Shown here one piece after another: positions 11,695 to 24,458 of a DNA stretch of 64,000 nucleotides. Positions within the stretch are counted from its first letter, which is position 1. Every line of letters starts with the position of its first letter. A program made the translations under genes and the position numbers. Location of the stretch: assembly GCA_003049465.1 (NCBI GenBank), contig PYSS01000050.1, forward strand, positions 1 through 64,000, written 5' to 3'. The notes under the pieces were generated by a model. It made no database searches. It was not told where the DNA came from and saw only the letters and a program-made list of their open reading frames with translations. Source of the stretch: Magnaporthiopsis rhizophila (Eukaryota > Ascomycota > Sordariomycetes > Magnaporthales > Magnaporthaceae).

Positions 11695-13563
11695 ATGCTG
11701 CGCTCGTGCTCCGCCAGGCTGTCTGGCCTGACCAGGCCACACCTACGCTCCCTCGCTGCATCTTGGAGACATTCGCACGGCGTCCCCAGGAAATCTACGG
11801 CTCGGACATTCGCAGCCGTTGCCCCTCCTCCACAAGCCTTGGTACGCCACAAACTATGGCAGCGCAGCCCGTCCCAAACCCTCGCGGCTGCCTCAGGGCC
11901 CCGTTTCTTTCTTTAAACTTCCGGGAGTCCCTGCTAACACAACACGGCCGTGTAGGAGCCAACAGAGCTCGATAGTGTCACAACGCTCCCCAACGGCATC
12001 CGCGTCGCTTCCGAGGCGCTACCCGGGGCTTTCTCGGGCGTAGGCATATATATCGATGCAGGGTCGCGCTACGAGACGGACTACCTGCGCGGCGCCAGCC
12101 ACCTCATGGACCGGTTGGCTTTCAAATCGACGAGCAAGCACACGGCCGACGAGATGCTAGAGCAGGTCGAGCAGCTCGGTGGCAACATTCAATGCGCCTC
12201 GTCGCGCGAGTCCATGATGTACCAAGCTGCCACGTTTAACAATGCCATACCTACCACCATCGCCCTGTTGGCCGATACCATCCGCGACCCCCGGCTCACC
12301 GACGCCGAGATTTCGCAGCAGCTCGATACAGCCACCTACGAGGTCAACGAGATATGGGCCAAGCCAGACCTAATCCTGCCAGAACTTGTCCACACCGCCG
12401 CCTTCAAGGACAACACACTCGGCAACCCCTTGCTGTGTCCCCAGGAGCGCCTTGGTGTCATTGATCGCGACGTCATTATGGCTTACAGGAACGCCTTCTA
12501 CCGTCCCGAAAGGATGGTCGTGGCCTTCGCCGGCATCCCTCACGCCGATGCCGTGAAGCTGACCACCCAGCACTTTGGCGACATGAAGGGTGCATCCGTG
12601 CCCCAGCCTGCGAGCCCGCTCGATGCTGCCTCCGCCCAGCAGCAGCAGCAGCAGCAGCAGGCCCATAAGGTCTCAACCATGTCTCCGCGCTCGCCATCGT
12701 CGTCCGGTCTACTTTCTAAAATACCGTTTCTAAAAAGTTTATCCACCTCGGCTCCACATAATGCATCCGTCATTACGCCGTCTGCCCTGGCGACCGATCC
12801 TCTCGCCCTCTTATCCCATTCTCCTTCCCACTACACCGGCGGTTTCCTCTCTCTTGCCCCCCAACCACCGCCCCTAAACCCGAATCTGCCGACCTTTACG
12901 CACATTCAGGTAGCCCTCGAGGGCCTCCCGATTCTAGATGACGACATCTACGCACTGGCTTGTTTGCAGACCCTTCTGGGAGGCGGTGGTTCCTTCTCTG
13001 CCGGCGGGCCGGGCAAGGGTATGTACTCGCGGCTCTACACCAACGTGCTCAACCAGCACGGCTGGGTCGAGTCGTGTGTCGCCTTCAACCACTCCTACAC
13101 GGACTCGGGGCTGTTTGGCGTTGCGGCCTCGTGCTACCCCGGCCGCACCAGCAAAATGCTGGAAGTCATCTGCCGCGAGCTCCACGCCTTGACCCTAGAC
13201 TCGGGCTTTCACGCCCTGGGCAAGGTCGAGGTTGAGCGTGCAAAGAACCAGCTCAGGTCCAGCCTCCTGATGAATCTCGAAAGCCGCATGATCGAGCTCG
13301 AGGACCTCGGGCGCCAAGTCCAGGTCCACGGCCGCAAGGTGCCCGTCCACGAGATGACGCGCCGCATCAACGCCCTTACCGTCGACGACCTGCGCGCCGT
13401 CGCCCGCAGGGTCACCGGCGGCCTGGTCAACAACCCGGGCAAAGGCAGCGGCGCACCCACCGTTGTTCTCCAGGAGGCGTCTGTGGCCGGCGTCAGCACC
13501 AAGCAGATGACATGGGACGAGATTCAGAACACCATCTATCAGTGGCGCATTGGAAGGCGCTGA
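11695..13563 (+). CDS. MAS2: Mitochondrial processing peptidase alpha subunit
   Basis: Non-catalytic, substrate-recognising half of the matrix peptidase that removes mitochondrial presequences. Exons 11695-11841 and 11956-13563 give 584 aa, near the usual fungal length. The N-terminus (MLRSCSARLSGLTRPHLRSL) is rich in Arg and Ser and lacks acids, a classic matrix targeting signal, and is encoded almost alone by exon 1. The M16 fold follows: LPNGIRVASEALPG, then HLMDRLAFKST, where the zinc motif HXXEH of the beta subunit is replaced, as expected for alpha. The glycine-rich substrate loop is present (LLGGGGSFSAGGPGKGMYSR, near residue 390). A poly-Gln run at about residue 277 and a Ser-rich stretch lie in the linker between the two halves. 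The symbol follows yeast. Confidence 0.94.
12637..12660 (+). repeat. (CAG)8 poly-glutamine tract
   Basis: Eight CAG codons in a row inside the MPP-alpha linker, immediately after the core M16 N-domain. It encodes eight glutamines, sits outside conserved secondary structure, and is likely tolerated as a flexible insertion. Confidence 0.85.
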
Positions 13564-14315
13564 CGTTGGACGCCGGCTGGACGCGGCAATGCATCGGACC
13601 TTCGTCTCCGAATTTCCTTTGACTTAAGGATTGTGGGAGGAAGCATCACATCAAAATGCGCCGTCTTCTGTCATTGGATTGATGATTCCTGAAACTGTGT
13701 TATGGGCCGTTTTCCTCCCATCCGCGTACCTCGGGGGTCTCCTAACTGTTTCGATGCATGCGACTGGCGCATGTGGCTGGTCCTTTCGGTTTCCCAATTC
13801 TGGACGGGCCGTTGAGCGTTTGCGGCATGTATAAGTATATATGTATATCGATGTCATGCAGAAAGCATGTGTATTAAAAGTACATAAACCGGACTGCCTG
13901 GTCCAATGGTATACGGGGTATATACTCGCATAAAAATAGATCTAGAGATGAGATGCAAAACATCGGGTTCTATTTGCCGTTTTGCTTTGGTGAGAAAGTT
14001 TTGCTAGTTAGTTTGAGGGCTGGATGGAGCGGATAGATTATATGTTGTAGTGGACAAAAGCCTAGGTCTTCGGCACACGATGCGAATATGTTTATTACCA
14101 TTTCATTGATTAAGACGGAGAGCCCGTGTCCCATTCCATCTAGATGCGAATCGTGTCGCCGCCCAATACCGCCTTTTAGCGGGGAAAGAGAGGTAAGATA
14201 AAAATAATAAGGAGAAGCAAAAACGGTTCCATCCCTCCAACCCAATGCAATTCTACGCTGTTCGCTGGGTAATGTACAACTATCTTAAAAAGCAACGACG
14301 CCGTCTATCTCTTGT
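13564..14315. other. Convergent spacer MPP-alpha/YML020W-like gene
   Basis: 752 bp between two 3' ends, AT-richer than the coding DNA. It presumably holds both 3' untranslated regions. No convincing gene or repeat. Confidence 0.5.
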
Positions 14316-17300
14316 CTACAGCTTGAACCGGACCGCCTCCAGCCTGTACTTGACGTCCTTGAGGGCCTTGGTGACGGGCTTCCAGTCGTCGAATTGCGCC
14401 AGGAGCTCCGCGACCTCGGACGAGAGCTCCGTCCTGGCAAGGTCCTCCTCCAGCAGCCCGCGCATGATCCACGGCAGGTGGTAGGGGTTGGGGTTGGTGA
14501 TGCCTTCGTGCTTTCGGATTTCGCAAGGCACCCGGCCTACGTCGCTGGTCTCGAGAGCATGCGATATGGCAAGGCTGCTCGAGGAAAGGCGGGCCATGGC
14601 CCAGCGTTAGAAACGGAGAGAATGGGCGGCGACTATGGACGGATGGTTGTGGTTCGCTTACTCGTAAACCTGCGGGTCATCGTATAGCGTAGAGTGGCCG
14701 GCACCCGAGTACAGCGACCCGGCGAGTGGCACACTCAGCTCTCGGATGAGTCCATGGTCTGATACCCCCATGTTGCGTAGCTTGAGCGCGAAGCCGACCA
14801 GATGGGCGATGCTGCGAGGCCATGTATCAGCTACAGGTCATTATCACGGACAGAGAAGAGTGCGGCGTGGTGCCCTATATATGGTTGTAACCCGGGCTAG
14901 AAGAAGCTGGGAACTTGAGGTGAGTTTCTTACAAATCCGGGGCATGCACCCTAGCGTCACTGCGAGCACGTTGAAAAAAAAGGTCAGAATTTACAAAGAT
15001 ATGATTTTAATGCCCGGAGGCTTCAGGAGGCACGGAACAAGAGAAGGCTTACACAAAAACTGCCCTGTAGAGAAGCGGGTGGCTCGCCGACGAGTATAAG
15101 GCGGACTGAAGATTGAGTTGTTAGCAAGCAGAGCGCGAGCAACGTCATGGTGGGAGGGGATATCACCCACCTCAAGGGGCACGACCTGGTCGTCGATGCT
15201 TCCAATATACGTCACCCGCGCTCCATGAGCCAGTACTACCTGGAGCGACGCCTCAAGTCGCTTCGACACCTCACTTTCGGGGTTTGCAAACTCCCACAGC
15301 TCGGCGGCGGTCCCCATGAGCATGCCCATGCCCGATTGGTAGCTTGGAAAGGGCCCAAGAGAGACGCCCGCTGTGGTTGTGCCGGGGATGTTGTCTTTGT
15401 TAGAAGAAAAGCGCCGCGGCTTGGTATGGGGAGGGAGCGGGGCGGCGGTGGAGAGGCAAGAGAGTTAAGCAGAGCAAGATTCCCTACTTACCCATTGCGC
15501 AAACTCCAATCCTTTGGGTCGTAACAACCCCGAGCTCGATGAGCTTGGCGACGAGCATGATGCCAACAGGCACTCCTTGGGAATGGCAGGCAAGCATGAT
15601 GAGATCCGCTTGCCGAATAAGATCGATCCAGTTCAGGAGAAGCTTCCAAAGATTCTCGACACGGTCCCCGATCTTGCCTTCACCCTCCAGCGCCACCTTT
15701 TGAATCTCGCACCCCTCGCATCCATGACTATCAGCCCACCGCCGGATGCTATCGGCGCAATGGTTGGCGAACTTGATGGACGTGCCCGTGGGCTGCCCTA
15801 TCATGGGCCGCAGGTAGGTCGCCGGGAATAAACCGTGCACGCCGATCGCAAGCGCTTTCTTGATCTTTGGCGGCTCTCGGGCCAGGAACACGTGATTGGA
15901 CGGAGGCGACTGTTGCGTTCGGAGAAGGAACCGTCTGATTTGGTGCAGGATGGACAGGTTTCCCTTCATCCGGTACGTCGACCTGAACGACGGGAGCAGG
16001 AGGTTTGTGCCAGGGTTCTTGGCAGTGCTGTCGGACGTCTGCATGGCCGATCTGATACTGGCCGAGTCCGCTGCCACCGAGGAGCTCGAGGCTGGGGTGC
16101 CAGGTCGAGCTCCGGGCTCGTCAGTATCCATGGACTGGGGTCGGAGTCTCTTGGTCTTCTTGCCCGAGTCCTTGGTATGGGTTCCAGGCGCGGATTCCTT
16201 TGCCACAGGAGTAGTGCTGTTGACTCCGGCATTGCTTGCTGGCTGAGGATGAGCTTCCGAGCCCTGCCCCATCACGGCAATCTCACCCGGCTCACGAGTC
16301 GAGGCGCCTGCACTTCCAGGCTTACTCTTAGTGTCCCTGGACCAGAAAGCCCAAGTAGACCCGGCAGGTTGCGCCTGTGGTGAAGTTACTGGTGCATCCT
16401 GCATGACCACGTCTTCTTGCTCTTTTGCTGGTTCGGTGCCGACTGTAAGTTGTGACGTTGGCCCGCCGTCCTTCTTCACGACATCCTGGTCATCGACTGG
16501 CTCTGGCTGCTTGGCGGGGGCTCGAGCTGGCCAAAATCCAAACCAAGACGAGCCAGTGGGATCTGGAAGCGGCGGAGATTTGGGGGGCACCATCTCGTGT
16601 GGGCTCGTGGATGATTCCTGCATATCATTGGCTTTGGGAACCGCATGTCCATCCCGGGCCTGTTCTTGTTCCAACGGAGTAGCTGGCTTGTTACCCTCCG
16701 CGGCTGGTGGCTCTGGCGGAGCCGGGGCAGCCACCACGGCTGCTGGTCTGCTCAGCCAGCCAAGCCAGCCGGAAGATGTTGTAGGCTGTTGCGGAAGCTC
16801 AGTAGTAGCGATCTGAGGCACTTGTTCGGCAGGCGATGGAGCTTCTGCGGCTGCCCCTTCGGTGGTGTCGGAGGGCTCGCGACGCGGAGTGACGGCAGCG
16901 GCGGGCTCCGAGACAGTGTTCGCATGGGCTCCATCTGGCTCGTTTTCGCTGATGCGCGAGAGCGTCGAGAGCGTAGCAACGCCGCCGTTATCGGCAGCGG
17001 CGTCACTGGTATCGTCTGCGGAGGCGTTTTTGGCATCATAGTGAGACAGGTCGAGTGTTGTGTCGGGCTTCAACGTACCCCCAAGTATAGACTCTCGGGC
17101 GACCTGCGTCGATGGGGCTGCCTTGGCCTGCGGGGCGCGAGGCCAGGAGCCATACCAGCTCCGTGTTTTCTTGACTTGCTTGGGCAGCGGTTGCGGCGGA
17201 TTGCCGTTGACGGAGGGGCCTTTGTCGGACGCCTGGATTTCCGGCGCCGGCGCCTGCGATGGTTCTGAGGGTATCGAGAGGTTCGGAGACGATGCGGCCG

Positions 17301-17448
17301 CCTCGGGCCCGGGCCGTAGTCGCGAGTGTGTGTCTTCTGGGCCCGGCCGCGGAAGAGGGAGACTGGCCGTGCTGGATGCGCCGGTGCCACCGACGGGATT
17401 CGGCCGCGCTCGCTTCCAGGGGCTCATGGCGAGCGAGAATGTGAACAT
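14316..17448 (-). CDS. YML020W-like conserved fungal protein, putative alpha/beta-hydrolase
   Basis: Six exons on the minus strand, 17448-15492, 15370-15171, 15105-15053, 14959-14933, 14811-14662 and 14574-14316, join in frame to 881 aa. Exon 4 is only 27 nt. The first ~470 residues are Pro/Ser/Glu-rich and disordered, with repeated Trp-containing SWFGFWPAR/STWAFWSRD-type motifs. The C-terminal ~400 residues look like a serine hydrolase: an IGVHGLFP strand-loop, then ACHSQG with Ser623 in a nucleophile-elbow setting, followed by AGVSLGPFPSYQSG, VTYIGSIDDQVVPLE (candidate acid) and a conserved LVGFALKLRNMGVSDHGLI. I recognise this arrangement from the uncharacterised yeast YML020W family; substrate unknown. 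The start may instead be the second Met (17427), which has a better context (GCCATGA). Confidence 0.82.
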
Positions 17449-18349
17449 CTAGGCCGGCGGACGGAAACGAAATCGAAGAGACTGACGCCGCTGTGCGCCC
17501 GGGCTTTGTCGCGCAGGTTGACGGTGCCGTCATAGCCACGGTGGGCGCGTGGATGTACAGATTTACAGAACCCGACAGGGTCGGGAGAGGTTTGTTACTG
17601 CATTAGGAAAGAGTCTGGATGGTCGGAATGGAACACCGTTGGAGGGAGGAGCTGCTAGCGAGCCAGCATGCCAGCCTCGTCGGGCCAGTAGGGTGGGCGT
17701 GTGTTGGGGCGATTCAAGCAAAGCAGCTGCCTCCCTGCCTGCGCTAACCGGTGCGCGTGGTTGATGGTCAGCGTCATCGAGCCCCAACCTCGGCCCCTGC
17801 CAGCGACTTCCCCCGCGTGTCCACGCTATCGGAGCTGTGACCCACCAGCAATTAGTCGATCTCAGCATCCATGGATCCAGCCACGAGGCCCAGAATAAAA
17901 CGTGCACCTCTGCACCACCTGCTGCACCTACCAAAAGGAGCAACTTTCATCTAACACGCAGCTTTAAATTTGCTGTTAAAACATATACTTACAAATACTA
18001 CTACGCACAAGGTATTTACATCTTTTTCCTATTTCTTATCTTTTCTTATATCCTATCTTTTTTCCTTTTCTTATCTCTCTTGTTTAAGGAGATTCGCAGG
18101 TGTTTTTATGCTAGGAGCGTGGTGCAAGGCAAATTTGGTTGAGGTGCACGTTTTATTTTGGGCCTCGAGCCAGCGACGGGGACGTTATCTTATCGGCCAC
18201 TATGCCTGTCGGCGGTCAAGGGAGCCCCACTAAGATTTTTTTTTCTGCCGCCGCTGAGAGCTAGCTCGCGACCAGAGTTCTCAGGGACCACCGAATTGGC
18301 CATTGAACAAGACCAACAGTGGTGAAAGCCGAGCTGCATCGTCGTCGAC
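17449..18349. promoter_or_regulatory. Divergent upstream region YML020W-like/RRP5 containing a TIR element
   Basis: 901 bp between two divergent starts. Positions 17884-18167 are a transposon-like insertion described separately, which leaves about 430 bp on the hydrolase side and 182 bp on the RRP5 side. A pyrimidine-rich block at 18020-18090 lies inside the insertion. Confidence 0.6.
17884..18167. mobile_element. MITE-like non-autonomous DNA element with 27-bp TIRs
   Basis: Positions 17884-17910 and 18141-18167 are inverted copies of the same 27-bp sequence (26 of 27 bases match; key core AATAAAACGTGCACCTC). The ends are flanked on both sides by the identical 5-mer AGCCA (17879-17883 and 18168-18172), which looks like a target-site duplication. 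The 230-bp interior is AT- and pyrimidine-rich with no coding capacity. GCACC-type subterminal repeats occur on both sides (17904, 17913, 17924; complement at 18121 and 18143). Size, TIRs, duplication and lack of a transposase fit a MITE or deleted DNA transposon. The superfamily is unclear, because a 5-bp duplication does not match the commonest fungal families (TA, 3, 8 or 9 bp). Confidence 0.75.
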
Positions 18350-21300
18350 ATGGGCTCCTTAAAGCGCAAAGATGCGCCTGAGAACAAGTATTCCCATGCA
18401 ACACCAGCCAAGAGGATCTCGGGCGAGCCACCGTCCAAACGCGCCAAGTCGCAGGCGGCTTCCAATCCCAAAGACAAGGCGGCGCCGAAGCAGGACGACA
18501 GGACCGCCAGCCATGCCAGCGCGCCACCCGTGATCTCGCGCCTCAAGGAGGACGAGCCCATGTTTCCTCGGGGCGGTGGCAGTGTCCTCTCTCCGCTCGA
18601 GCACAAGCAGATCCAGATCCAGGCAAAGAAGGATGTGTTGTTCGAGCAAGAGTCGGGCGTCCACGATCGCAAATCCGGCCAGTCCACCAAGAAAAAGACA
18701 AAATCGACAAAGCCCAAAGAGACTGCTGCTTTCTCTACGACAAAAGACCGGAACGAAGTTAGGGTGGAGAGCTTGAATTTCAAGGTGCGCATAACCCCGC
18801 GACGCCCCCTTTCTCTCAGCCTGGGTGGTACCACGTCCTTTTGGACCCCGGCTGACCATGCAACAGAGACTCGTCAAAGGATCGCTTGTTCTCGGGCAGG
18901 TCAGCAAGATTGGCTCCCTCGAGCTGGAGCTGTCTCTTCCCAACAGCATCGTCGGCCATGTCCCCATCACAGCTGTTTCGGAACACCTCACGAAAAAACT
19001 CGAGTCCGATGCCGCGGCCGGCGAGGAAGAGCAGGACGACGCCGATGATGGGAGTGAAAGCGGCCTCGCCGCGCTGTTTTCGGTCGGCCAGTTTGTCCGT
19101 GCCTACGTATCATCGACAGATTCTGGCCCGGCACCAGCAAAGGCCAAGCGCCGCATCGAACTTTCGCTCTATCCAGAACTCGCGAACTCGGGTCTTGCCG
19201 AGTCCGATGTCGTCGAAAACAGCACGGTGGCAGGCTCGATCCTTAGCGTTGAGGACCATGGTTATGTCGTCTCGCTCGGCATTCAGGACTCTCAGCTTCG
19301 CGGGTTTCTGCCCAAGAAGGAGGTGGACCCCAGCATCCCGCCGACCCGCCTGGTGCCGGGCTGCGTGCACATGTTTCTGGTCTCTGGACGACGCGCCAGC
19401 GGAACGGTTGCTCGGCTCTCGCTGCTTTCGGGCAACCTGGGAAACCTCAAGCTTTACCCGGCTAGCGCAAAGACTATCAACACGTTCCTGCCAGGCACCG
19501 CCGTCGAGGTCCTGGTATCCAATGTGTCCTCAAGAGGTCTTATTGGTAAGGTCATTGGTCACCTCGATGTGACCGCCGATGTCATCCACTCCGGCTGCGG
19601 TCCCGACGGGATCGACTTGCAAGAGACCTACAAAGCGGGATCCAAGATCAAGGCCAGGATAATATGCAACTTCCCCGCTGCAGAAAGTCCGAAACTCGGC
19701 ATCAGCTTGCTTCCTCATGTCACTAGTCTCAAGCCGAAACTCGTCGCCGTCGAAGGCAAGGATGACGTCCACCCCCTGGCAGTCCTTCCAGGTTCCTCCA
19801 CAGTGGAGGAGTGTGTTGTCCGCAGGGTGAAGCCGGACATTGGGCTCTTCGTCGATGTCGGCGTTGAGGGTGTTCCCGGCTTTGTGCACATCTCTAGGGT
19901 CAAGGATGGGAAAATTGATGCCCTTTACGAGACTAGCGGCCCTTACGAGACCGGCTCGACCCACCGCGGCAGGGTCATTGGCTACAGCGCCCTCGATGGC
20001 GTATTCCTCGTGTCCTTTGAGAGGAGCGTACTCGAGCGGCCGTATCTGCGCATCGAGGACGTGCCGGTCGGTGACGTCGTCAGTGTCACAATCGAGAAGC
20101 TGGTCATAAAGGAGGATGGAGTGAGTGGCCTGATCGTGCGGCTCGCCGAGGGAATCACAGGATTCGTCCCAGAGATGCACCTGGCCGACGTGCGACTGCA
20201 GCACCCCGAGAAAAAGTTCAAAGAGGGACTCAAGGTCAAGGCCCGTGTGCTATCCATAGACCCTGCCAAGCACCAGCTACGCCTGACGCTGAAGAAGACG
20301 CTGTTAAATTCCGAGACGAAACCGATCAAGGCCTTCGACGAGGTTTCTGTCGGGCAGCAGTTTCCCGGCACCATCGTCAAGATCAAGTCCATCGGGGCTT
20401 TTGTGCAGTTCTACGGTACTCTGAGGGGGTTCATGCCCATCTCGGAGATGAGCGAGGCGTACATCCGGGACCCCAACGAGCACTTTCGAGTTGGCCAGGT
20501 CGTAAACGTCCACGTCGTCAATGTTGACCCTGCCGCCAAGCGCCTCATCGTCTCGTGCAAGGACCCTGCGGCTTTTGGCATGGAGAAGCGGCTGGCCCTA
20601 CAGACGCTCAAGCTCGGGCAGCTTGTTTCCGCAAAAGTTACGCAAAAATCCGAGGACGAGATCTCCTTGGAGCTCGTTGACAGCTTGCTCAAGGCCGTGC
20701 TGCGATCCAGCCACCTGACGGATAAGTCGGCCTCCAAGAACCAGTCAGCGCTCAACAAGATACGCGTTGGGCAGACCCTTGACGGCTTGGTGGTGCTGGA
20801 GAAGGACGAAGGCCGGAGGGCTATCGCGCTCTCGCTGAAGCCCAGTCTCGTCAAGGCAAGCAAGGATGGCCGGCTGCTCACCGCGCTGCAAGACGCCAAA
20901 GTTGGGTCGCTGGCCCAGGGACTTGTCCGGAACATCACGACCACGGCCGTTTTTGTGCAGTTTGCCGGCAACCTCTCTGCCCTGCTCCCACGATCGCTGA
21001 TGACGGCGGAAATGCAGGCACAGGAGAGCTTCGGCCTCCGTTTGCAACAGCCCATCCTCGTCAAGGTGCACTCAGTCGACGACAAGCGCCTAGTGGTCGC
21101 CATGCCCGATGCAGAACCGCCAAGCAAGGCCGACAAGCAATCCGCGACATCCAAACCCATCGCCAACGCCGTCGACTCGACCATCAGCTCGACGGACGAC
21201 ATCACTGTGGGCAGGATCACAAAGGCCAGGATTTCCTCGGTCAAAAAGACGCAGCTGAACGTAGCTCTCGGCGACAACGTCCAGGGACGTGTCGACGTGT

Positions 21301-23936
21301 CCGAGGTCTTCGACTCGTGGGACGAGATCGAGGACCCCAAGGACCCGCTCCACAAGTTTACAGCCAAGCAGGTCATAGATGTTCGCGTCATTGGCGTTCA
21401 CGACGCGCGCAACTACCGCTTCTTGCCCTTCTCGCACCGCACCGCGCACTCGGTACTGGAGCTCACAGCCAAGCCGAGTAGCCTCCGCGAGACGGCGCGC
21501 GGCTACAAACCACTGGCGCTGGACGATGTCAAGGCTGGGTCCAGCTGCCTCTCGTTTGTGAACAATAACGACGGCAACTGCCTCTGGGTGAATCTGTCGC
21601 CTGCGGTACGCGGGAGGATTCGCGCGGCCGAGGTGTCGGACGACAGCTCTCTGAGCAAGGACCTACGGCAACACTTCCCGGTTGGGTCGGCCCTCCGCAC
21701 CAGGGTGGTGTCTCTCAACACGGAAAACGGTCATCTTGATCTCTCGGCGCGGTCGGCGCGCCCCAACGAGCGTCTGACGTGGGACGAGCTGCAAAAGGAC
21801 ACGGTGATGCTCGCCAGGGTTACCAAGGTGAACGACCGTCAAGTGTTGATACAGATCAGTGATACCGTGTCTGGGCCAGTGCACATGGTGGATCTCAGCG
21901 ACGACTACGATCAAGCCAACCCGCTCAAGTATTCCAAGAATGACATCATGCGCGTCGCCGTGGTCGGCGTCGACAGGAGCAACAAGAAGGTCAGGCTCTC
22001 GACCCGGGAATCACGCGTGCTGAACTCGGCCCTTCCGGTGAAGGACCGTGAAATCACGGCCGTCTCGCAGATCGAGGTTGGGAGCATCATCCGCGGCTTT
22101 GTCAAAAACGTGTCAGACAAGGGCCTTTTCGTCAGTCTCGGCGGCGTGGACGCCTTCGTCCGGATTGCTGATCTTTCAGACGCGTATCTGAAGGAGTGGA
22201 AAGACCATTTCCAGGTGGACCAGCTCGTCAAGGGCCGAGTCTTGGCAGTCAACGCTGCGACCGGCCAGGTGCAGATGAGCCTCAAGGCCTCGGTGGTCGA
22301 CGAAGACTACAAACCCCTGCCTGGATTCGCCGATTTCAAGAAGGGACAGGTCGTTACTGGGAAGGTGCGCAAGGTTGCCGATTTTGGCGCCTTCATCCTG
22401 GTAGACAAGTCGGCCAACGTCAGCGGCCTCTGCCATAGGACGGAGATGGCAGACAAGCCGGTCAAGGATGCAACCAGGCTGTACAAAGAAGGAGACAGCG
22501 TCAAGGCAATCGTTCTCAGTGTCGATGCGGCAAAGAGGAAAATGGCCCTGGGCCTGAAGCCATCATACTTTAAAGATGCCGATTCTGACGAGGACATGGA
22601 AGGCGACGACGATGAGGAAGAAGACGCCGGCGCAGACCTCGCGTCTGACGATTCTGGGGACTCGGCCTCCGAGGATGAAGACATGGAGGACGCCGATAGC
22701 GTCGTTCTATTTACGGGTGGCGAGGAGGGAGTATCTTTGGATGAAGATGGGCTGGACGACGAAGACGGCGACGAAACGTCCATGGCCGATGTTCAGGAGG
22801 ATGACTCTCTGTCGGGGCTTGACGCTGGGGGGTTCGACTGGTCTGGCGGCGGATTGGACGAGACAGTCGACGGGGCAGAAGTAGATGAGTCGGGCATCAT
22901 AACCAAGAAGAGTAAGAAACGGAAAAAGGTGGATGTGGAGGTGGATAGGACAGGCGACCTGGACTCTAAGGGACCGCAGGCCGCCAGCGATTTCGAAAGA
23001 CTCTTGCTTGGACAGCCAAACTCGTCATCGCTCTGGATCGCATACATGGCCTTCCAGATGCAGGTGAGCGAGCTGTCCAAGGCGCGCGAGATCGCCGAGA
23101 GGGCCATCAACACCATCAACGTGCGTGAGGAGACAGAAAAGCTCAACGTTTGGATCGCATACCTCAACCTCGAGGTGGCGTACGGAACCGACAAGACGCT
23201 CGACGAGGTCTTTAAGCGGGCCTGCCAGTACAACGACGAGCAGGAGGTCTACGAGCGGCTGACGAGCATTTGCATCCAGTCGGGCAAGAACGACGTGAGT
23301 TCTTTGGTCACCCCCTCTTGAACCTTCTCAACGCAGTCTAAAAAAAAAAAAAAGCCTTATACTGACCAGTTGGTGACACGTATCACGATAAAGAAGGTGG
23401 ATGAGCTGTTCCAAGCAATGGTCAAGAAGTTTGGTAGCAAGTCGCCCGATGTGTGGCTTAACTATGCGCACTTCCTCTACACCTCAGGAGGCTCTGCAGA
23501 GCGCGGGCGAGCCCTGCTCCCACGGGCACTCAAATCGCTGGACAGCCGGGCGCATCTGACGTTGACGAGCAAGTTCGCGGCTCTCGAGTTCAGGTGTGCG
23601 GGCGGCGAGCCCGAGCGCGGCCGGACGGTGTTCGAGGGCCTACTAGCAACCTACCCCAAGCGGTTCGACCTGTGGAACCAGCTTCTGGACCTGGAGACGG
23701 CGGCGGCGGACAAGGACGCGGGTGTGGTGCGGGACGTATTTGAGCGCGGCACAAAGGTCAAAGGCCTCAAGCCGCGGCAGGCCAAGGCGTGGTTCCAGCG
23801 CTGGGCCAAGTGGGAGGAAGCCAACGGCGATGCCAAGAGCCGTGAGAAGGTTACCGCTAAGGCCCAGGAGTGGGCCAGCTCGGCGGAAGCAAGAAAGGCC
23901 GAGACGGCAGCAGCGCAGCAGGCGAACGAGGAGTAG
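18350..23936 (+). CDS. RRP5: rRNA biogenesis protein Rrp5 (S1-repeat/TPR processome factor)
   Basis: Large nucleolar RNA-binding protein needed for cleavages that release both 18S and 5.8S precursors. Exons 18350-18784, 18867-23294 and 23394-23936 give 1,801 aa, the normal size. Residues 1-145 are basic and Lys-rich. From ~146 (RLVKGSLVLGQVSKIG) to ~1390 there is a chain of roughly a dozen S1 RNA-binding repeats, for example GQQFPGTIVKIKSIGAFVQF and GSIIRGFVKNVSDKGLFVSL. A strongly acidic linker follows, then TPR/HAT helices (ASDFERLLLGQPNSSSLWIA to the end) that contact other processome proteins. Intron 2 contains an A14 run. Its acceptor at 23393 gives the family-like KVDELFQAMVKKFG; an alternative at 23369 would add eight residues in frame. 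The inverted-repeat element lies 182 bp upstream. Confidence 0.95.
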
Positions 23937-24405
23937 GGTGTTGACAAGGCTAAGGCCTTGGGCATCTATCTAGCCGGTCAGACATGGCGTGTTGTGTACA
24001 TAGATGCGGAAGAACTTTACGATTACAAAAGCAGCAAGACGAGCGAGCTTGTGCAGACTGTGGGCTGAACTGGGCAATCATGTGCGGCGCCGTTATCTCT
24101 TTGGTGCATAGGCTGGGGAGTCTTTTATTAAACTTCTAGGATGCGATAGGCCCGGCGGACAATGCAGATAAGAGATGCATGTGTCGTCGCACCATATATG
24201 TATATAACCTCAATATCGAACCTTGTGGTTGTGCATATACGGACGGGCACCCTTCCACGATCACAAAACATTGAAGATCTCCTGCTTTTCATCCAAACAA
24301 CTTCCCAACCTATATACCGGAACAATGTTTTCATCCCTTACAATGACAGGGTTTGAGCTCTCCCGAATCTAAATGTTGTATGACGCTGTGAGGTGAGTTA
24401 CTACT

Positions 24406-24408
<3 letters not shown>

Positions 24409-24458
<50 letters not shown>

